From contig JAFRMA010000071.1 in NCBI GenBank assembly GCA_017430925.1, forward strand, positions 1 to 64,000: a stretch of 64,000 nt of DNA, given 5' to 3'. Shown here piece by piece: positions 52,076-60,336 of the stretch. The notes below the pieces were generated by a model. The model was not told the DNA's origin, ran no database searches, and saw nothing but the letters and a program-made list of their open reading frames with translations. Position 1 is the stretch's first letter, and every line of letters starts with the position of its first letter. Origin of the DNA: Solobacterium sp. Its GTDB lineage: Bacteria; Bacillota_I; Bacilli_A; Erysipelotrichales; Erysipelotrichaceae. The position numbers and the translations under genes were made by a program.

Positions 52076-52897
52076 ATGAAATACAAGAAGATCTTACGTT
52101 CTTTCCTGGCTGTTGTGATGACTGTCTGCTTATCCGGATGTCTACGGGTCAGCGTTGATATCAACGTGAAAAAGAACGGAAAAGCCGATGTTTCCGTTTT
52201 GTATGCGACTGTTGACATGTCTTCCATGACAAATGACAGCAGCTCTTTAGGTTTAACACCGGAACAGGTTGAAGAATACCGCAGTGAAGGATGGGATGTT
52301 GCTGATTACAATGAAGATGAATATGCCGGATATATACTCTCTCAGAAAGACATGGATCTTACCAAGGCAGACTTCGTCGAGGCCGGTGAGGGAACAGTAA
52401 AAAAAGAAGGATCTCTCTATATCGTTGATCTCTTGCTGTTTTCCGAAGAAGATCAGACGAATCTGAAGACCTATGGATCATTGATTAAATCCGCAGGAGG
52501 ATACTTCAATGTTCGTGTCACTCTGCCGGTGAAGCCTGAAAAACATAATGCGACATCTGTATCCGAAGATGGAAAGACCCTGGAATGGGATGTCCTGGAA
52601 ATGGAAGCCGGAGAACCTGTACACCTGGAAGTGAAACTTCCGAATATCATGCTCTATGTCATCCTCGGTTTAGCAGCAGTTGCTGCCATAGCCGCATTCT
52701 TCCTCTTCAAAAAGAATTCCGGTAAAGAGAAAACTATTCCGGACACTGTTCCCGTACAGGTAGTAAAAGAAGATGTACCTGAGGAAAAAGCTGAGCCTGT
52801 CAATACAGACGAAGTTCTTGAGGAAAAAGGAGAACCTGTCAGTATAGACGAAGTACCTGAGCCTGAAACTCCCTCAGAAGAAAAACCGGAACAATAA
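52076..52897 (+). CDS. Membrane lipoprotein, LppM/DUF3153-like
   Basis: A 273-residue exported protein. The lipobox LSGC places the lipidated Cys at residue 22. The next 160 residues (LRVSVDINVKKNGKADVSVLY and on) resemble the LppM/DUF3153 beta domain. A transmembrane helix (about 198-215) is followed by a cytoplasmic tail with near-repeats of EEK-EPV-DEV rich in Glu and Pro. A TATAAT at 52045 may be its promoter -10, with no clear -35. Its stop codon abuts that of the convergent HAD gene with no base between. Function unknown. Confidence 0.75.
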   Translation: MKYKKILRSFLAVVMTVCLSGCLRVSVDINVKKNGKADVSVLYATVDMSSMTNDSSSLGLTPEQVEEYRSEGWDVADYNEDEYAGYILSQKDMDLTKADFVEAGEGTVKKEGSLYIVDLLLFSEEDQTNLKTYGSLIKSAGGYFNVRVTLPVKPEKHNATSVSEDGKTLEWDVLEMEAGEPVHLEVKLPNIMLYVILGLAAVAAIAAFFLFKKNSGKEKTIPDTVPVQVVKEDVPEEKAEPVNTDEVLEEKGEPVSIDEVPEPETPSEEKPEQ

Positions 52898-53713
52898 TCA
52901 GTAATTGACATAGTTCTCTTCAAGCCACCTGGCAACCCCGTCTTCATCATTAGACAGCAGGATGCCGGTGGCTTTCTTTTTCAGTTCTTCATCCGCATTT
53001 GCGACCGCATAACATTCATCAGCAATTTCAAACAAGTCCAAATCATTCTTCCCATCCCCGAAAACAACCAGTTTGTCACAGTCCATCAATTCCTTTAACT
53101 GTGAAACAGCTGCTGCCTTGGACGTTTCCGCAGGCATGATCTCCAGCCATTGATCATGGGTATAAATATCTTTTTGATAGACGCAGTGATATATGTCTTT
53201 GTACTTTTCATAGCACGGATATAGTTTTGCCGGTTCATCGATACAGGTAATGTAGAACTTGTTTCCTGTACGCAGATCTTCCGGAGAGGTAACCGTACGG
53301 ATCCGGATATCCCCTTTGCGGCTGTCGGTAAATCTCTTCATTCCGGGAGAACGCAGGTCCGGAACAAAAGACATTTTCTCCCTGCCGTCTATATGCGCGT
53401 ATATGATGGGATAGATCTCCTTCGCAAACAAACCGTCCAGCAGTTCGTCAACCAACTCATCAAAATAATTCGCGTACAGGATTTCTTCTGTTACGTTATC
53501 TGTGATAAATGCCCCGTTATAGAGGATCAGCGGTATCTCTGCACTGATACCTTCCGTAACCTTCTTAGCTGTTACCAGAGACCTGGCTGTCGCATAGGAA
53601 AACAACATCCCCTGTGTTACCAGTTCATTGATCACCTGATTCGTATACGCGGATGTCCTCTGATCACTTCTGAGCAATGTCCCGTCAAGATCAGAGACGA
53701 ATAGTGTCTTCAT
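52898..53713 (-). CDS. Cof-type HAD hydrolase
   Basis: A 271-residue HAD phosphatase of the Cof/YbiV class. Motif I is FVSDLDGTLL (Asp8, Asp10), the C2-type cap is in the middle, and the C-terminal motif is VVFGDGKNDLDLFEIAD. Such enzymes dephosphorylate sugar phosphates or flavin-like metabolites. I start it at MKTLFVS with GGGGAG close by; the longer frame would begin with TTG and no ribosome site. It ends exactly where the convergent lipoprotein gene ends. Confidence 0.92.
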   Translation of the reverse strand: MKTLFVSDLDGTLLRSDQRTSAYTNQVINELVTQGMLFSYATARSLVTAKKVTEGISAEIPLILYNGAFITDNVTEEILYANYFDELVDELLDGLFAKEIYPIIYAHIDGREKMSFVPDLRSPGMKRFTDSRKGDIRIRTVTSPEDLRTGNKFYITCIDEPAKLYPCYEKYKDIYHCVYQKDIYTHDQWLEIMPAETSKAAAVSQLKELMDCDKLVVFGDGKNDLDLFEIADECYAVANADEELKKKATGILLSNDEDGVARWLEENYVNY

Positions 53714-53756
53714 TCTTTCTCCCCTGTACCTGAAAGTATTATACCCTACCTCATTC

Positions 53757-53786
53757 GTCAAAACAGAAATAATCCCTGTTTATGAC
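53757..53786. promoter_or_regulatory. Imperfect inverted repeat between HAD and dehydrogenase genes
   Basis: GTCAAAACAG pairs with CTGTTTATGAC save for one bulged base, around a nine-base centre. It lies 44 bases upstream of the HAD start and just upstream of the dehydrogenase promoter, so it could be a shared operator. Confidence 0.4.
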
Positions 53787-53804
53787 AGAGATAGGAAAAC
53801 CGAA

Positions 53805-53835
53805 TTGTACCGTATACGGAGGAGAATGCTACACT
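53805..53835 (+). promoter_or_regulatory. Candidate extended -10 promoter of the dehydrogenase gene
   Basis: TGCTACACT forms an extended -10 box at 53827-53835, with TTGTAC 19 bases upstream of the hexamer as a weak -35. The transcript would begin near 53842, ahead of a GGAGG site. Confidence 0.4.
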
Positions 53836-53869
53836 TAACGTGGAGATATTTACGGGACGGAGGTGCGCG

Positions 53870-54916
53870 ATGAAAATAGATAAAGACTCTCTGAAAAGCA
53901 GTCTTAAAGCCCTGCTGATCTCACTTGGTGAAAGTGAAGAGAATGCGGAAACAGTTTCCGGATATATGATGATGTGTGACGCCAGAGGTGTAACCACCCA
54001 TGGTTCATACATGGTGAATCCGGTGTGTGACCGCCGGGAAGCCGGTATGATGGAACTGCCTACACAGCTGGACATTGTCATCGACAGCGGCGCAGTCTGT
54101 GTGATTGACGGCAATGACGGCCTCGGACAGGCAGCGGCAGATAAAGCCTGTGAGATTGCCAGTGCCAAAGCCAGAGAATACGGGATATCCGCAGTACTGT
54201 TACGGAACACAAACAACGTAGGCGCGCTTGGTCCCTACACGGAAAAGATTGCCGCCAGGGGAATGATCGCACTGATGTGCTGCAACGCTTCACCGGCCAT
54301 GGCCCCCTGGGGAGGCAGAGAACAATTCACCGGTACCCAGCCTTTCGCCATCGGTGTATATACCGGGGAAGAACCGGTATTCAGCGCGGATATGGCTACC
54401 GCAGCTGTTGCCCGCGGTAAGATCCGGCAGGCCATGCGGGAAGGAAAAACAATACCTGAGACATGGGCGCTTGACGCTGAGGGAAAACCGACTACGGATC
54501 CGGCAGAAGCGATCCGCGGTATATTACTGCCCATCGGCGGTCCGAAGGGATCAGCCATGGCTCTGGCCATTGATATCGCAGCCGGTATGCTTTCAGGATC
54601 CGCGTATGCCCCGAATGTCAAAGCTATTCACTATCCGGAAGGAAAAGCCGGTGTCGGCGGATGTATTATCGCCATCGATATCGCCCATTTCATGGATCTG
54701 GAAGAATTCCGTGCAAAGATGCAGGAATATCTGTCATCGATCCGGAACATGCAGAAAGCCGAAGGTGTAACCCGCATCTATATTCCCGGAGAGATTGAAT
54801 ACGAGAAGACTCTTGCCTCCTATGCGGAGGGAATCAGCCTCTCGGATACCGCTGTTGAACAACTGAACCGGAAACTGGAAAAGTACGGTATACCCGCACT
54901 TGTGCCTGTTGAATAA
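53870..54916 (+). CDS. Ldh-family oxidoreductase (malate/L-lactate dehydrogenase type)
   Basis: A 348-residue NAD(P)-dependent dehydrogenase of the YlbC/malate-L-sulfolactate-ureidoglycolate family, which has its own fold unlike classic lactate dehydrogenase. The MMCDARGVTTHGSYMV segment near 35-50 carries the catalytic His of the family, and GGPKGSAMALAIDI near 222 is conserved. Substrates in the family include malate, lactate and other 2-hydroxy acids. GGAGG lies six bases from the ATG. It converges on the iron-sulfur module and shares a terminator with it. Confidence 0.9.
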   Translation: MKIDKDSLKSSLKALLISLGESEENAETVSGYMMMCDARGVTTHGSYMVNPVCDRREAGMMELPTQLDIVIDSGAVCVIDGNDGLGQAAADKACEIASAKAREYGISAVLLRNTNNVGALGPYTEKIAARGMIALMCCNASPAMAPWGGREQFTGTQPFAIGVYTGEEPVFSADMATAAVARGKIRQAMREGKTIPETWALDAEGKPTTDPAEAIRGILLPIGGPKGSAMALAIDIAAGMLSGSAYAPNVKAIHYPEGKAGVGGCIIAIDIAHFMDLEEFRAKMQEYLSSIRNMQKAEGVTRIYIPGEIEYEKTLASYAEGISLSDTAVEQLNRKLEKYGIPALVPVE

Positions 54917-54926
54917 ACATGAAGAT

Positions 54927-54957
54927 AAAACCGGGAAGTAATCCCTTCCCGGTTTTT
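54927..54957. terminator. Bidirectional terminator, dehydrogenase and iron-sulfur module
   Basis: A 10-bp perfect stem AACCGGGAAG/CTTCCCGGTT, a six-base loop and T runs on both strands. Confidence 0.9.
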
Positions 54958-55598
54958 CAGTTCTGTCCTGCCGCAGGTACGTACTTCTGCAGTAATGCGA
55001 CTGCTCTTGTCGGATTGAAGAATCCGCAGACACAGGGTGTACCGATCCTTACCGCTCCCTGTTCCGGAGTCATCTTCCCTGCTTTAACCTTGTTGATCGT
55101 ATCTTCCACCAAAGTCCGGGAAATCAGACCATGCCCGCACATGGTAATAAACTTCATGATATCTTCTTCAGGCAGTTTTTCGGTTCTGCCCCACACCTGC
55201 AGGGAGAGATTAACCGAATGTGGTTTGATTCCGAATTCACGGCAGAGTTCTTCCACGTCACTGCGGGAACCGGAGATCGTGACAGATACACCGAGATCCA
55301 TCGCAATCAGCCTTCTCAGCATCTCCCTTATTTTCTCTTTACTGTCGAAACAGCAGCGTATTCTGGGGACTTTGGTAAATCCCTGCTTGATTTCATCTAC
55401 ACTTACTCCGGAGAGGATGGTTCCTGTCTCATTGGATCCGGTATTGACAGGTCCTACATCCCACATTTCATCCAGAACCCTTCTTAGTTTATCCTTGGCA
55501 TCCGGACTGTTATTTACCCCGTTTGCGATCGTCACCAGCAGAAGGTATTCATCCTTCAGTTCTTCATACGTGCCTCTTCTGTGCAGTGAATGTGTCAT
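54957..55598 (-). CDS. Uncharacterised Cys-containing partner of a ferredoxin-like protein
   Basis: A 213-residue soluble protein that I do not recognise. Notable segments are ANGVNNSPDAKDKLR, a central EFGIKPHSVNLSLQVWGRTEKLP and, near the end, MCGHGLISR and GTPCVCGFFNPTRA, whose Cys residues could bind a metal or cluster. There is no signal peptide or membrane helix. Its ATG overlaps the stop of the iron-sulfur gene (ATGA), so the two are made together. A LysR gene lies divergent to the pair. The function cannot be inferred beyond a probable redox enzyme role. Confidence 0.75.
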   Translation of the reverse strand: MTHSLHRRGTYEELKDEYLLLVTIANGVNNSPDAKDKLRRVLDEMWDVGPVNTGSNETGTILSGVSVDEIKQGFTKVPRIRCCFDSKEKIREMLRRLIAMDLGVSVTISGSRSDVEELCREFGIKPHSVNLSLQVWGRTEKLPEEDIMKFITMCGHGLISRTLVEDTINKVKAGKMTPEQGAVRIGTPCVCGFFNPTRAVALLQKYVPAAGQN

Positions 55599-56371
55599 TG
55601 TGCGTTCCTCCTGTCTCTTTCCTCTTTGTCGATAACATAGGGTCTGCCCAGACCTACATTGACCTTGGAGTTGAAACGCGGTTCAAATCCCATATTCCGG
55701 CAGAGTTCCAGAGCAGGAATCGTACCATCTTCGTCATAACAGCACACCATGTCAAGAGAGAATACCGTGTTGACTTCCTCCGCAATCTCTCTGACCTTAT
55801 TGAGTACTTCTTCTCCTCTTTCGAAGGGAATCGTAAACTCGATGATGGCACTGACAAACCTCTCATCAAGGAATTCTTCCTTAAAGGTACCTTTCACGGG
55901 ATCTTCCAGCAGATCATACAAGGGATTGCAGTCTTCCAGTTTTACACCCAGTTCAGCCAGCGCCGTAGTTGCTTTCTGGATCTCTCTGACATCTGTCCCA
56001 AGTACCGGTCTGCCCAGTTCCAGGCAGAGTCCGAGTTCACCGCGGCACACTCTTCCGGTAACGTCATTAGTCTTGACTTCTTCGGTACCACGGCCGGGAA
56101 CACCGGTCAGCGGATGTGTAGTGGAAGGGTCACTGAAGAATCTGCGCATTCTGCGGCCGATACTTCTTTCTTCTTCAGGCAGTTCATAGATTGCGTCTGC
56201 CGGGCATTTCACTACCCTTCTGCGGATACAGTTTCCGCACTCCAGACAAGTATCCTGATCAATTACTGCTTTTCTCTTGCCTTCCGCGTTAAGCCGGATG
56301 GTGATCGCATCCGCAGGACAGTACAGTGTACATATACCGCAGCCGATACACTTGTTCTGATCAACAATCAT
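55595..56371 (-). CDS. 4Fe-4S protein with an unknown C-terminal domain
   Basis: A 258-residue protein. Two cluster motifs open it: CIGCGICTLYCP (Cys9, 12, 15, 19) and CLECGNC with an unusually long seven-residue step to the last Cys (IRRRVVKCP). The remaining 190 residues contain VFSLDMVCCYDEDG and GFEPRFNSKVNVGLGRP, which I cannot place. I start it at MIVDQNK with AAGGAG six bases away. It is the first gene of the LysR-linked pair and probably supplies electrons to its partner. Confidence 0.8.
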   Translation of the reverse strand: MIVDQNKCIGCGICTLYCPADAITIRLNAEGKRKAVIDQDTCLECGNCIRRRVVKCPADAIYELPEEERSIGRRMRRFFSDPSTTHPLTGVPGRGTEEVKTNDVTGRVCRGELGLCLELGRPVLGTDVREIQKATTALAELGVKLEDCNPLYDLLEDPVKGTFKEEFLDERFVSAIIEFTIPFERGEEVLNKVREIAEEVNTVFSLDMVCCYDEDGTIPALELCRNMGFEPRFNSKVNVGLGRPYVIDKEERDRRNAQ

Positions 56372-56518
56372 GATCTTCTCCTTTCTGCCGTATGATAAAC
56401 GACATGTTCTCATCCTCAAGGTAACAGAGAAGACAGCATATGTATAATTCAAAAAAAAAATCCTGATAATCAGCTTTCTTTATAACAAAATTATGTGTAT
56501 CCCCTCTTCTACTGCAGT

Positions 56519-56547
56519 TATACCAAACATGGTATACTTCCGGTATA
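56519..56547. promoter_or_regulatory. LysR-type operator with three half-sites
   Basis: TATACC-N6-GGTATA (56519-56536) is a perfect inverted repeat, and a further GGTATA begins at 56542, exactly 11 bp after the second half. An inverted repeat plus an in-phase extra half-site is the usual plan for LysR regulators. It lies 30 bases upstream of the lysR-type ATG, in the divergent gap. Confidence 0.65.
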
Positions 56548-56576
56548 GAGGAATCTTGTTCCGGAAGGAGAAAACC

Positions 56577-57503
56577 ATGAAGACGGAAGACTGGCAGATC
56601 CTGGCATCCCTGTATAACACAAAGAATCTAACCAAGACCGCAAGATCCCTGTATCTCTCTCAGCCGGCGTTAACAGCACGTCTGCACAGTATCGAAGAAG
56701 AACTGGGGATCGAGATTGCTGTACGTTCCAACCGCGGTATCTTGTTTACACCGGAAGGAAAATACCTGGCTGGAAATGCCGCTGAAATACTCGACCATAT
56801 TGACCGTGTTACCGAACAGGCGCAGATGATCCGCCGCCGGGAAAACGCCATGATCAACATCTGTGCCAATTCCACATTTACCCGCTATCATCTCCCGGAG
56901 ATCCTCTTCCGCTACACGGAAACACATCCGGATACCCGTTTCTATATCAAGGTTTCAGCATCTTCCGGAATCCGGGATTTCATCAATACCGGTGTATGTG
57001 ACTGCGGATTCATGAACGGACAGCCGACAGGCAGACTTCCCGGAAAAAAGATCGTCACCCAGCAGGCCTATATCGTCAGTTCACAGCCCATTACTTCCCG
57101 GGAGTATCTCGGGGATACGCCTTTGATCATGCATAACACGGATATTCCTACCCAGCGGATCATCAACGCCTGGTGGAAGAGTTGTTTCAGCAAGAAACCG
57201 GAAGTTATCATGGATGTGACTACTCTGGATACTTGTCTGGAGATGGTGATGAAGGGATTCGGCAACGCTGTTGTCTTCGGGGATTTCTGGTCTGCCCGAT
57301 ATCCGAAACTATACAAGGAAGCTCTTTTCCGTGATCAGGATATGCCTTTTACCAGGGATACCTGGTTCATCTGGTGTGAAGATATACCGGCATCCCCGGC
57401 AGCTGACTTTGTACGCTTTATCTGTGATGAACTTGATGAGGATTTCTTCCGTACAGCCAGAGAACCCGGAGAGTATCCCGGACTATCCGTACTGGAGGAA
57501 TAA
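56577..57503 (+). CDS. LysR-family transcriptional regulator
   Basis: A 308-residue regulator. The N-terminal winged helix (NLTKTARSLYLSQPALTARLHSIEEELG) is followed by a periplasmic-binding-like effector domain. It is divergent from the iron-sulfur pair at 54957-56371, with an operator-like palindrome between them, so it probably controls that pair and itself. GGAGAAAACC precedes the ATG, whereas the longer frame through the operator is noise. The effector is unknown. Confidence 0.93.
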   Translation: MKTEDWQILASLYNTKNLTKTARSLYLSQPALTARLHSIEEELGIEIAVRSNRGILFTPEGKYLAGNAAEILDHIDRVTEQAQMIRRRENAMINICANSTFTRYHLPEILFRYTETHPDTRFYIKVSASSGIRDFINTGVCDCGFMNGQPTGRLPGKKIVTQQAYIVSSQPITSREYLGDTPLIMHNTDIPTQRIINAWWKSCFSKKPEVIMDVTTLDTCLEMVMKGFGNAVVFGDFWSARYPKLYKEALFRDQDMPFTRDTWFIWCEDIPASPAADFVRFICDELDEDFFRTAREPGEYPGLSVLEE

Positions 57504-57504
57504 A

Positions 57505-57535
57505 AAGCCGGATCAGCATGAATCCGGTTTTCTTT
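57505..57535. terminator. Terminator shared by the LysR and flavodoxin-like operons
   Basis: CCGGAT/ATCCGG stem with an eight-base loop; TTTTCTTT follows on the plus strand and CTTTTTA on the minus strand. Confidence 0.8.
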
Positions 57536-57550
57536 CGCGATGATAAACAC

Positions 57551-58312
57551 TCAGTGGGCTCTGCCTGATGCGCCGCTGTATTCTTTCCTCGACAGCCAGC
57601 CGCGGAAGATTCCTCCTTCAAGAACAGAAGTGATAATAAAGAAGATATCCGCAAAGATGATAAAGACAAAAGAAGGAATCAGGATCCGGGTGTATTTCTT
57701 ACCGCTGAACGTACCGGTACGGATACAATGTCCCATATGAATCAGATAATACAGAACACCCAGGTTGAAATACAGCAGAAGAGCCGCATTCTCACCAAAA
57801 CTAATCCAGGCATCCTTCGGGAAGAAATCCCCGGTATTGAGCACACTAAGTACGGTATTCAGTACAAGCAGGACAATCTCCACGACAAACAAGATCCGTG
57901 TTACGTTTAACATCACACCGCCGCCGATACCGACGCCGCCGCCCCAGGTTAACCCTGCCCGGCTGCAGAAGTGCTCAAACACCTGCATTAACGGTTCATT
58001 CTGCCGTCCTTCGATAAATCCGTTGTTGGCGATACAGTATACGCTGAATTGCATATCGTTCTGCCGGCAGTATTCCTCCATCTCCACCATGAACCGGAGC
58101 ACATGGGAAGGAACACCATCTACGTATAGAGGCAAGCCGAATACTACTGCCTGCGAGTCACGGAGTTGTTCGAGTATACGGGCATGGTCTGCCGGTGTAC
58201 GCAGTTTTTCATTCGTTTTCTCACCGCGGACAAACAAGCTCTGCAGGTAGAGAAAGTACGAAGAAGCACAGAATCTTTTTTTCGGACTGCAATTAATGAA
58301 TATGGTTTTCAT
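57551..58312 (-). CDS. Flavodoxin-like domain fused to three membrane helices
   Basis: A 253-residue protein. The first 130 residues have flavodoxin/NADPH-FMN-reductase features: FINCSPKKRF at the phosphate-loop position, AVVFGLPLYVDGVPSHVLRFM and IANNGFIEG. After a Gly-rich turn come three hydrophobic helices (about residues 138-160, 175-195 and 213-235). A membrane-anchored flavodoxin of this form is unusual. Its ATG overlaps the stop of the next flavodoxin-like gene by four bases, in a PadR-led operon. Electron transfer at the membrane is a reasonable guess. Confidence 0.7.
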   Translation of the reverse strand: MKTIFINCSPKKRFCASSYFLYLQSLFVRGEKTNEKLRTPADHARILEQLRDSQAVVFGLPLYVDGVPSHVLRFMVEMEEYCRQNDMQFSVYCIANNGFIEGRQNEPLMQVFEHFCSRAGLTWGGGVGIGGGVMLNVTRILFVVEIVLLVLNTVLSVLNTGDFFPKDAWISFGENAALLLYFNLGVLYYLIHMGHCIRTGTFSGKKYTRILIPSFVFIIFADIFFIITSVLEGGIFRGWLSRKEYSGASGRAH

Positions 58313-58797
58313 AATTGTTCCTCCAGTTCGGTAAGATTCTCAAGGAATACGACTTCTGAGCGTTGATAACCATCATTGATCGCATTACGTTCTGCCATAT
58401 AACGGAACGTTTCTTTTTCGGCATCACTGATGTCTCCGTAAACAACTACCTTCCAGAGATCATGTTTGCCGTAGCGCAGAGTATGGTGCATCTGCCTGCC
58501 GCGATAAGTACTGAATGGTGTAGATGTACCGATGGAACGATCCAGGATATTCTTTACGGCAGCGCTGTAGCCGCCGTACAGGTTCTTCGTGACGATCACA
58601 AGCTCATCTGCCTTACCGATCAGCCGGCATACCTGCTGAAGTCTATCCTTCATAAAACATTCCGCAGGATGTTTGGTCCAGCAGCCAAAACATCCCTGGC
58701 ATGGCGCGTATTTGCCGTCTGCGGCCAACGCAAGATCACATCTGGACTGCATCATTTCATCATACTGATTATCCAGATCATACAGAATCACCTTCAT
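58309..58797 (-). CDS. Flavodoxin/NADPH-dependent FMN reductase-like protein
   Basis: A 162-residue soluble protein. CQGCFGCWTKHPAECFMKD is the typical middle segment of the iron-sulfur-flavoprotein-like reductases, and VIVTKNLYGGYSAAVKNILDRS is the second flavin-contact region. The N-terminal phosphate loop is atypical (YDLDNQYDEMM), so FMN binding is less sure. It overlaps the PadR gene by one base and the fused flavodoxin by four. Confidence 0.8.
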   Translation of the reverse strand: MKVILYDLDNQYDEMMQSRCDLALAADGKYAPCQGCFGCWTKHPAECFMKDRLQQVCRLIGKADELVIVTKNLYGGYSAAVKNILDRSIGTSTPFSTYRGRQMHHTLRYGKHDLWKVVVYGDISDAEKETFRYMAERNAINDGYQRSEVVFLENLTELEEQL

Positions 58798-59396
58798 TAT
58801 CCTTCCTCCTCTGTGGTTTTGTCCCGGGTATTTCCATAGTCCCGGCCGGTTTTCAAGCGCTGAAATTCCTCCAGTTCCTTAATGCAGTAATCACACCATT
58901 CACGCTGCATCTTTTCATACATACGTCCGAATTCAATCGTAAGTTTCCAGTAGATTGCCTTTTCCGGATGTCTTATCGCCTGCCGGTACAGGTCTACGTT
59001 GGCAGAGGCCCCCTTCCCTTCATCAGGAAATACTGAATCATTCCGGAACATCTTGAAGAAAGCGATATTCTCTTCTACCGGCAGATCACCCATGAAAAAG
59101 GTCTTCAAGAGAAACGGATTCTTGTATCCTGCAGGTATTTCATCTTCCCGCAGCCACCGTACTAATTCATCATGACCGGCAGGGGTGATGGAAAACACGT
59201 TCTTATCTGGTTTGCCTGTTTGTTCAACATGGGTCTGAGTGATCCATCCGGCTTTCTCCAGTGTTTTTAATTCCCGGTAGATCTGGCTTGTCTGCGCCGT
59301 CCAGAAATGACTTAGAGAATCCCTGAACACTGTCATGATCTCATATCCGGTTTTATCCCCGTTATCGATCAGACCAAGGATACCGTGCTTAAGCAT
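58797..59396 (-). CDS. PadR-family transcriptional regulator
   Basis: A 199-residue regulator. The N-terminal winged helix starts LKHGILGLIDNGDKTGYEIM and includes YRELKTLEKAGWI; the C-terminal half is the Vir-type helical dimerisation domain. PadR proteins repress their own operons and respond to phenolics or drugs. It leads the operon of two flavodoxin-like genes, and a perfect palindrome overlaps its promoter. I start it at MLKHGIL, because the longer frame runs through the palindrome. Confidence 0.93.
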   Translation of the reverse strand: MLKHGILGLIDNGDKTGYEIMTVFRDSLSHFWTAQTSQIYRELKTLEKAGWITQTHVEQTGKPDKNVFSITPAGHDELVRWLREDEIPAGYKNPFLLKTFFMGDLPVEENIAFFKMFRNDSVFPDEGKGASANVDLYRQAIRHPEKAIYWKLTIEFGRMYEKMQREWCDYCIKELEEFQRLKTGRDYGNTRDKTTEEEG

Positions 59397-59411
59397 GATT
59401 TCCCTCCTTTG

Positions 59412-59458
59412 ATATTCCACTTATGGAATATGATATCATCCCGTCAGAGACATTTCAA
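59412..59458 (-). promoter_or_regulatory. PadR operon promoter with overlapping operator
   Basis: Minus strand: TTGAAA, a 17-base spacer and TATCAT (each five of six). ATATTCCA-TTAG-type palindrome: ATATTCCA and TGGAATAT (59412-59431) form a perfect 8-bp inverted repeat starting on the -10 box. This is an ideal place for autorepression by PadR. Confidence 0.75.
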
Positions 59459-59479
59459 CAGATGAATCATGCACCTAAA

Positions 59480-59509
59480 AAGACCTTACGTGAATTACGT
59501 AAGGCCTTA
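59480..59509 (-). terminator. Terminator of the flavodoxin-family gene
   Basis: An 8-bp stem CCTTACGT/ACGTAAGG, extended past a mismatch by AAG/CTT, with a five-base loop. On the minus strand it is followed by CTTTTTAG, 20 bases past the stop. Confidence 0.8.
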
Positions 59510-59528
59510 TTCACAAGGTCCAGCGCGA

Positions 59529-60074
59529 TTATTCAAATTCTTCCGCAAATCGTTTCCCTGCTTCTTCTAATGCGGGCAGCATATACTCTCTGCTGAACCG
59601 TGTTACCGGAAGACGTTCAACGGTTTTCATATTCATCTTATCCAAGGCATACTCCATGACCTCAAGACAGCGGGTAACACCATTACCGCTTCCTCCAGCG
59701 CAGGCGGTGATCATCACTTTTTTGCCGTCAAGAGTGTGATTGTGGTGACGGTCACATCTGCGCATCCGGTCTATAAATGCTTTCAGACATTCGGTCATAT
59801 CATGCCAGTAAACTGCAGTCACAAATACGACTCCATCTGCCTCCTGCACTGCCGCATACACATCCGCAAAGCCATCCTGGATCACGCATGTTCCATCACT
59901 CCGGCAGGTTCCCCAACCGTTGCCGCAAGCCTGACACATCCGGATATCTGCCTGATTCAGCCAGATTTCGTGAATCTCTGCACCTTTTTCTTTTAGTCCG
60001 GCAACGACTCTGTCTTTCGCAGAAGCGGTTAATCCATCAGAATTCGCACTTGAATATATTACTGTTATTTTCAT
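59529..60074 (-). CDS. Flavodoxin-family NAD(P)H-dependent reductase
   Basis: A 181-residue flavoprotein. The phosphate-loop region VIYSSANSDGLT is followed by the Cys-rich segment MCQACGNGWGTCRSDGTCVIQDG and VVFVTAVYWHDMTECLKAFIDRM, the usual arrangement in iron-sulfur flavoprotein/NQO-type reductases. It has its own GGGAGG site and terminator, so it is separate from the PadR operon but encoded in the same direction. Likely role: reduction of quinones or other electrophiles. Confidence 0.88.
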   Translation of the reverse strand: MKITVIYSSANSDGLTASAKDRVVAGLKEKGAEIHEIWLNQADIRMCQACGNGWGTCRSDGTCVIQDGFADVYAAVQEADGVVFVTAVYWHDMTECLKAFIDRMRRCDRHHNHTLDGKKVMITACAGGSGNGVTRCLEVMEYALDKMNMKTVERLPVTRFSREYMLPALEEAGKRFAEEFE

Positions 60075-60336
60075 TATCTTATTCCTCCCTGATCATCCGT
60101 TATTATCATACTTCAGACAAAATCTATTCAGGAATACTGAGGAATAACGTATCTCTTCGCTAATATGTACAAAACAAATTCTTTTGACAGCTATCACGGA
60201 GTTTACCTGTATTGACAAAAAGTATGAAATCATCCTCTGAATTCTGTTTATAACGTGTATATGCATCGGATTTACTGTATATTTATAGTAAGAGAACTAT
60301 AAGCTTCAGATGCACTGGAAGCAGAAAGGGTATCAT

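Noticed and set aside
53758-54216. A minus-strand frame opposite the Ldh-type dehydrogenase gene
   Set aside because: Ser/Leu-rich shadow of the coding strand, with no ribosome site.
60184-60217. Two TTGACA boxes 28 bp apart upstream of the surface protein gene
   Set aside because: Neither has a convincing -10 hexamer at 16-18 bp, so no promoter is called.
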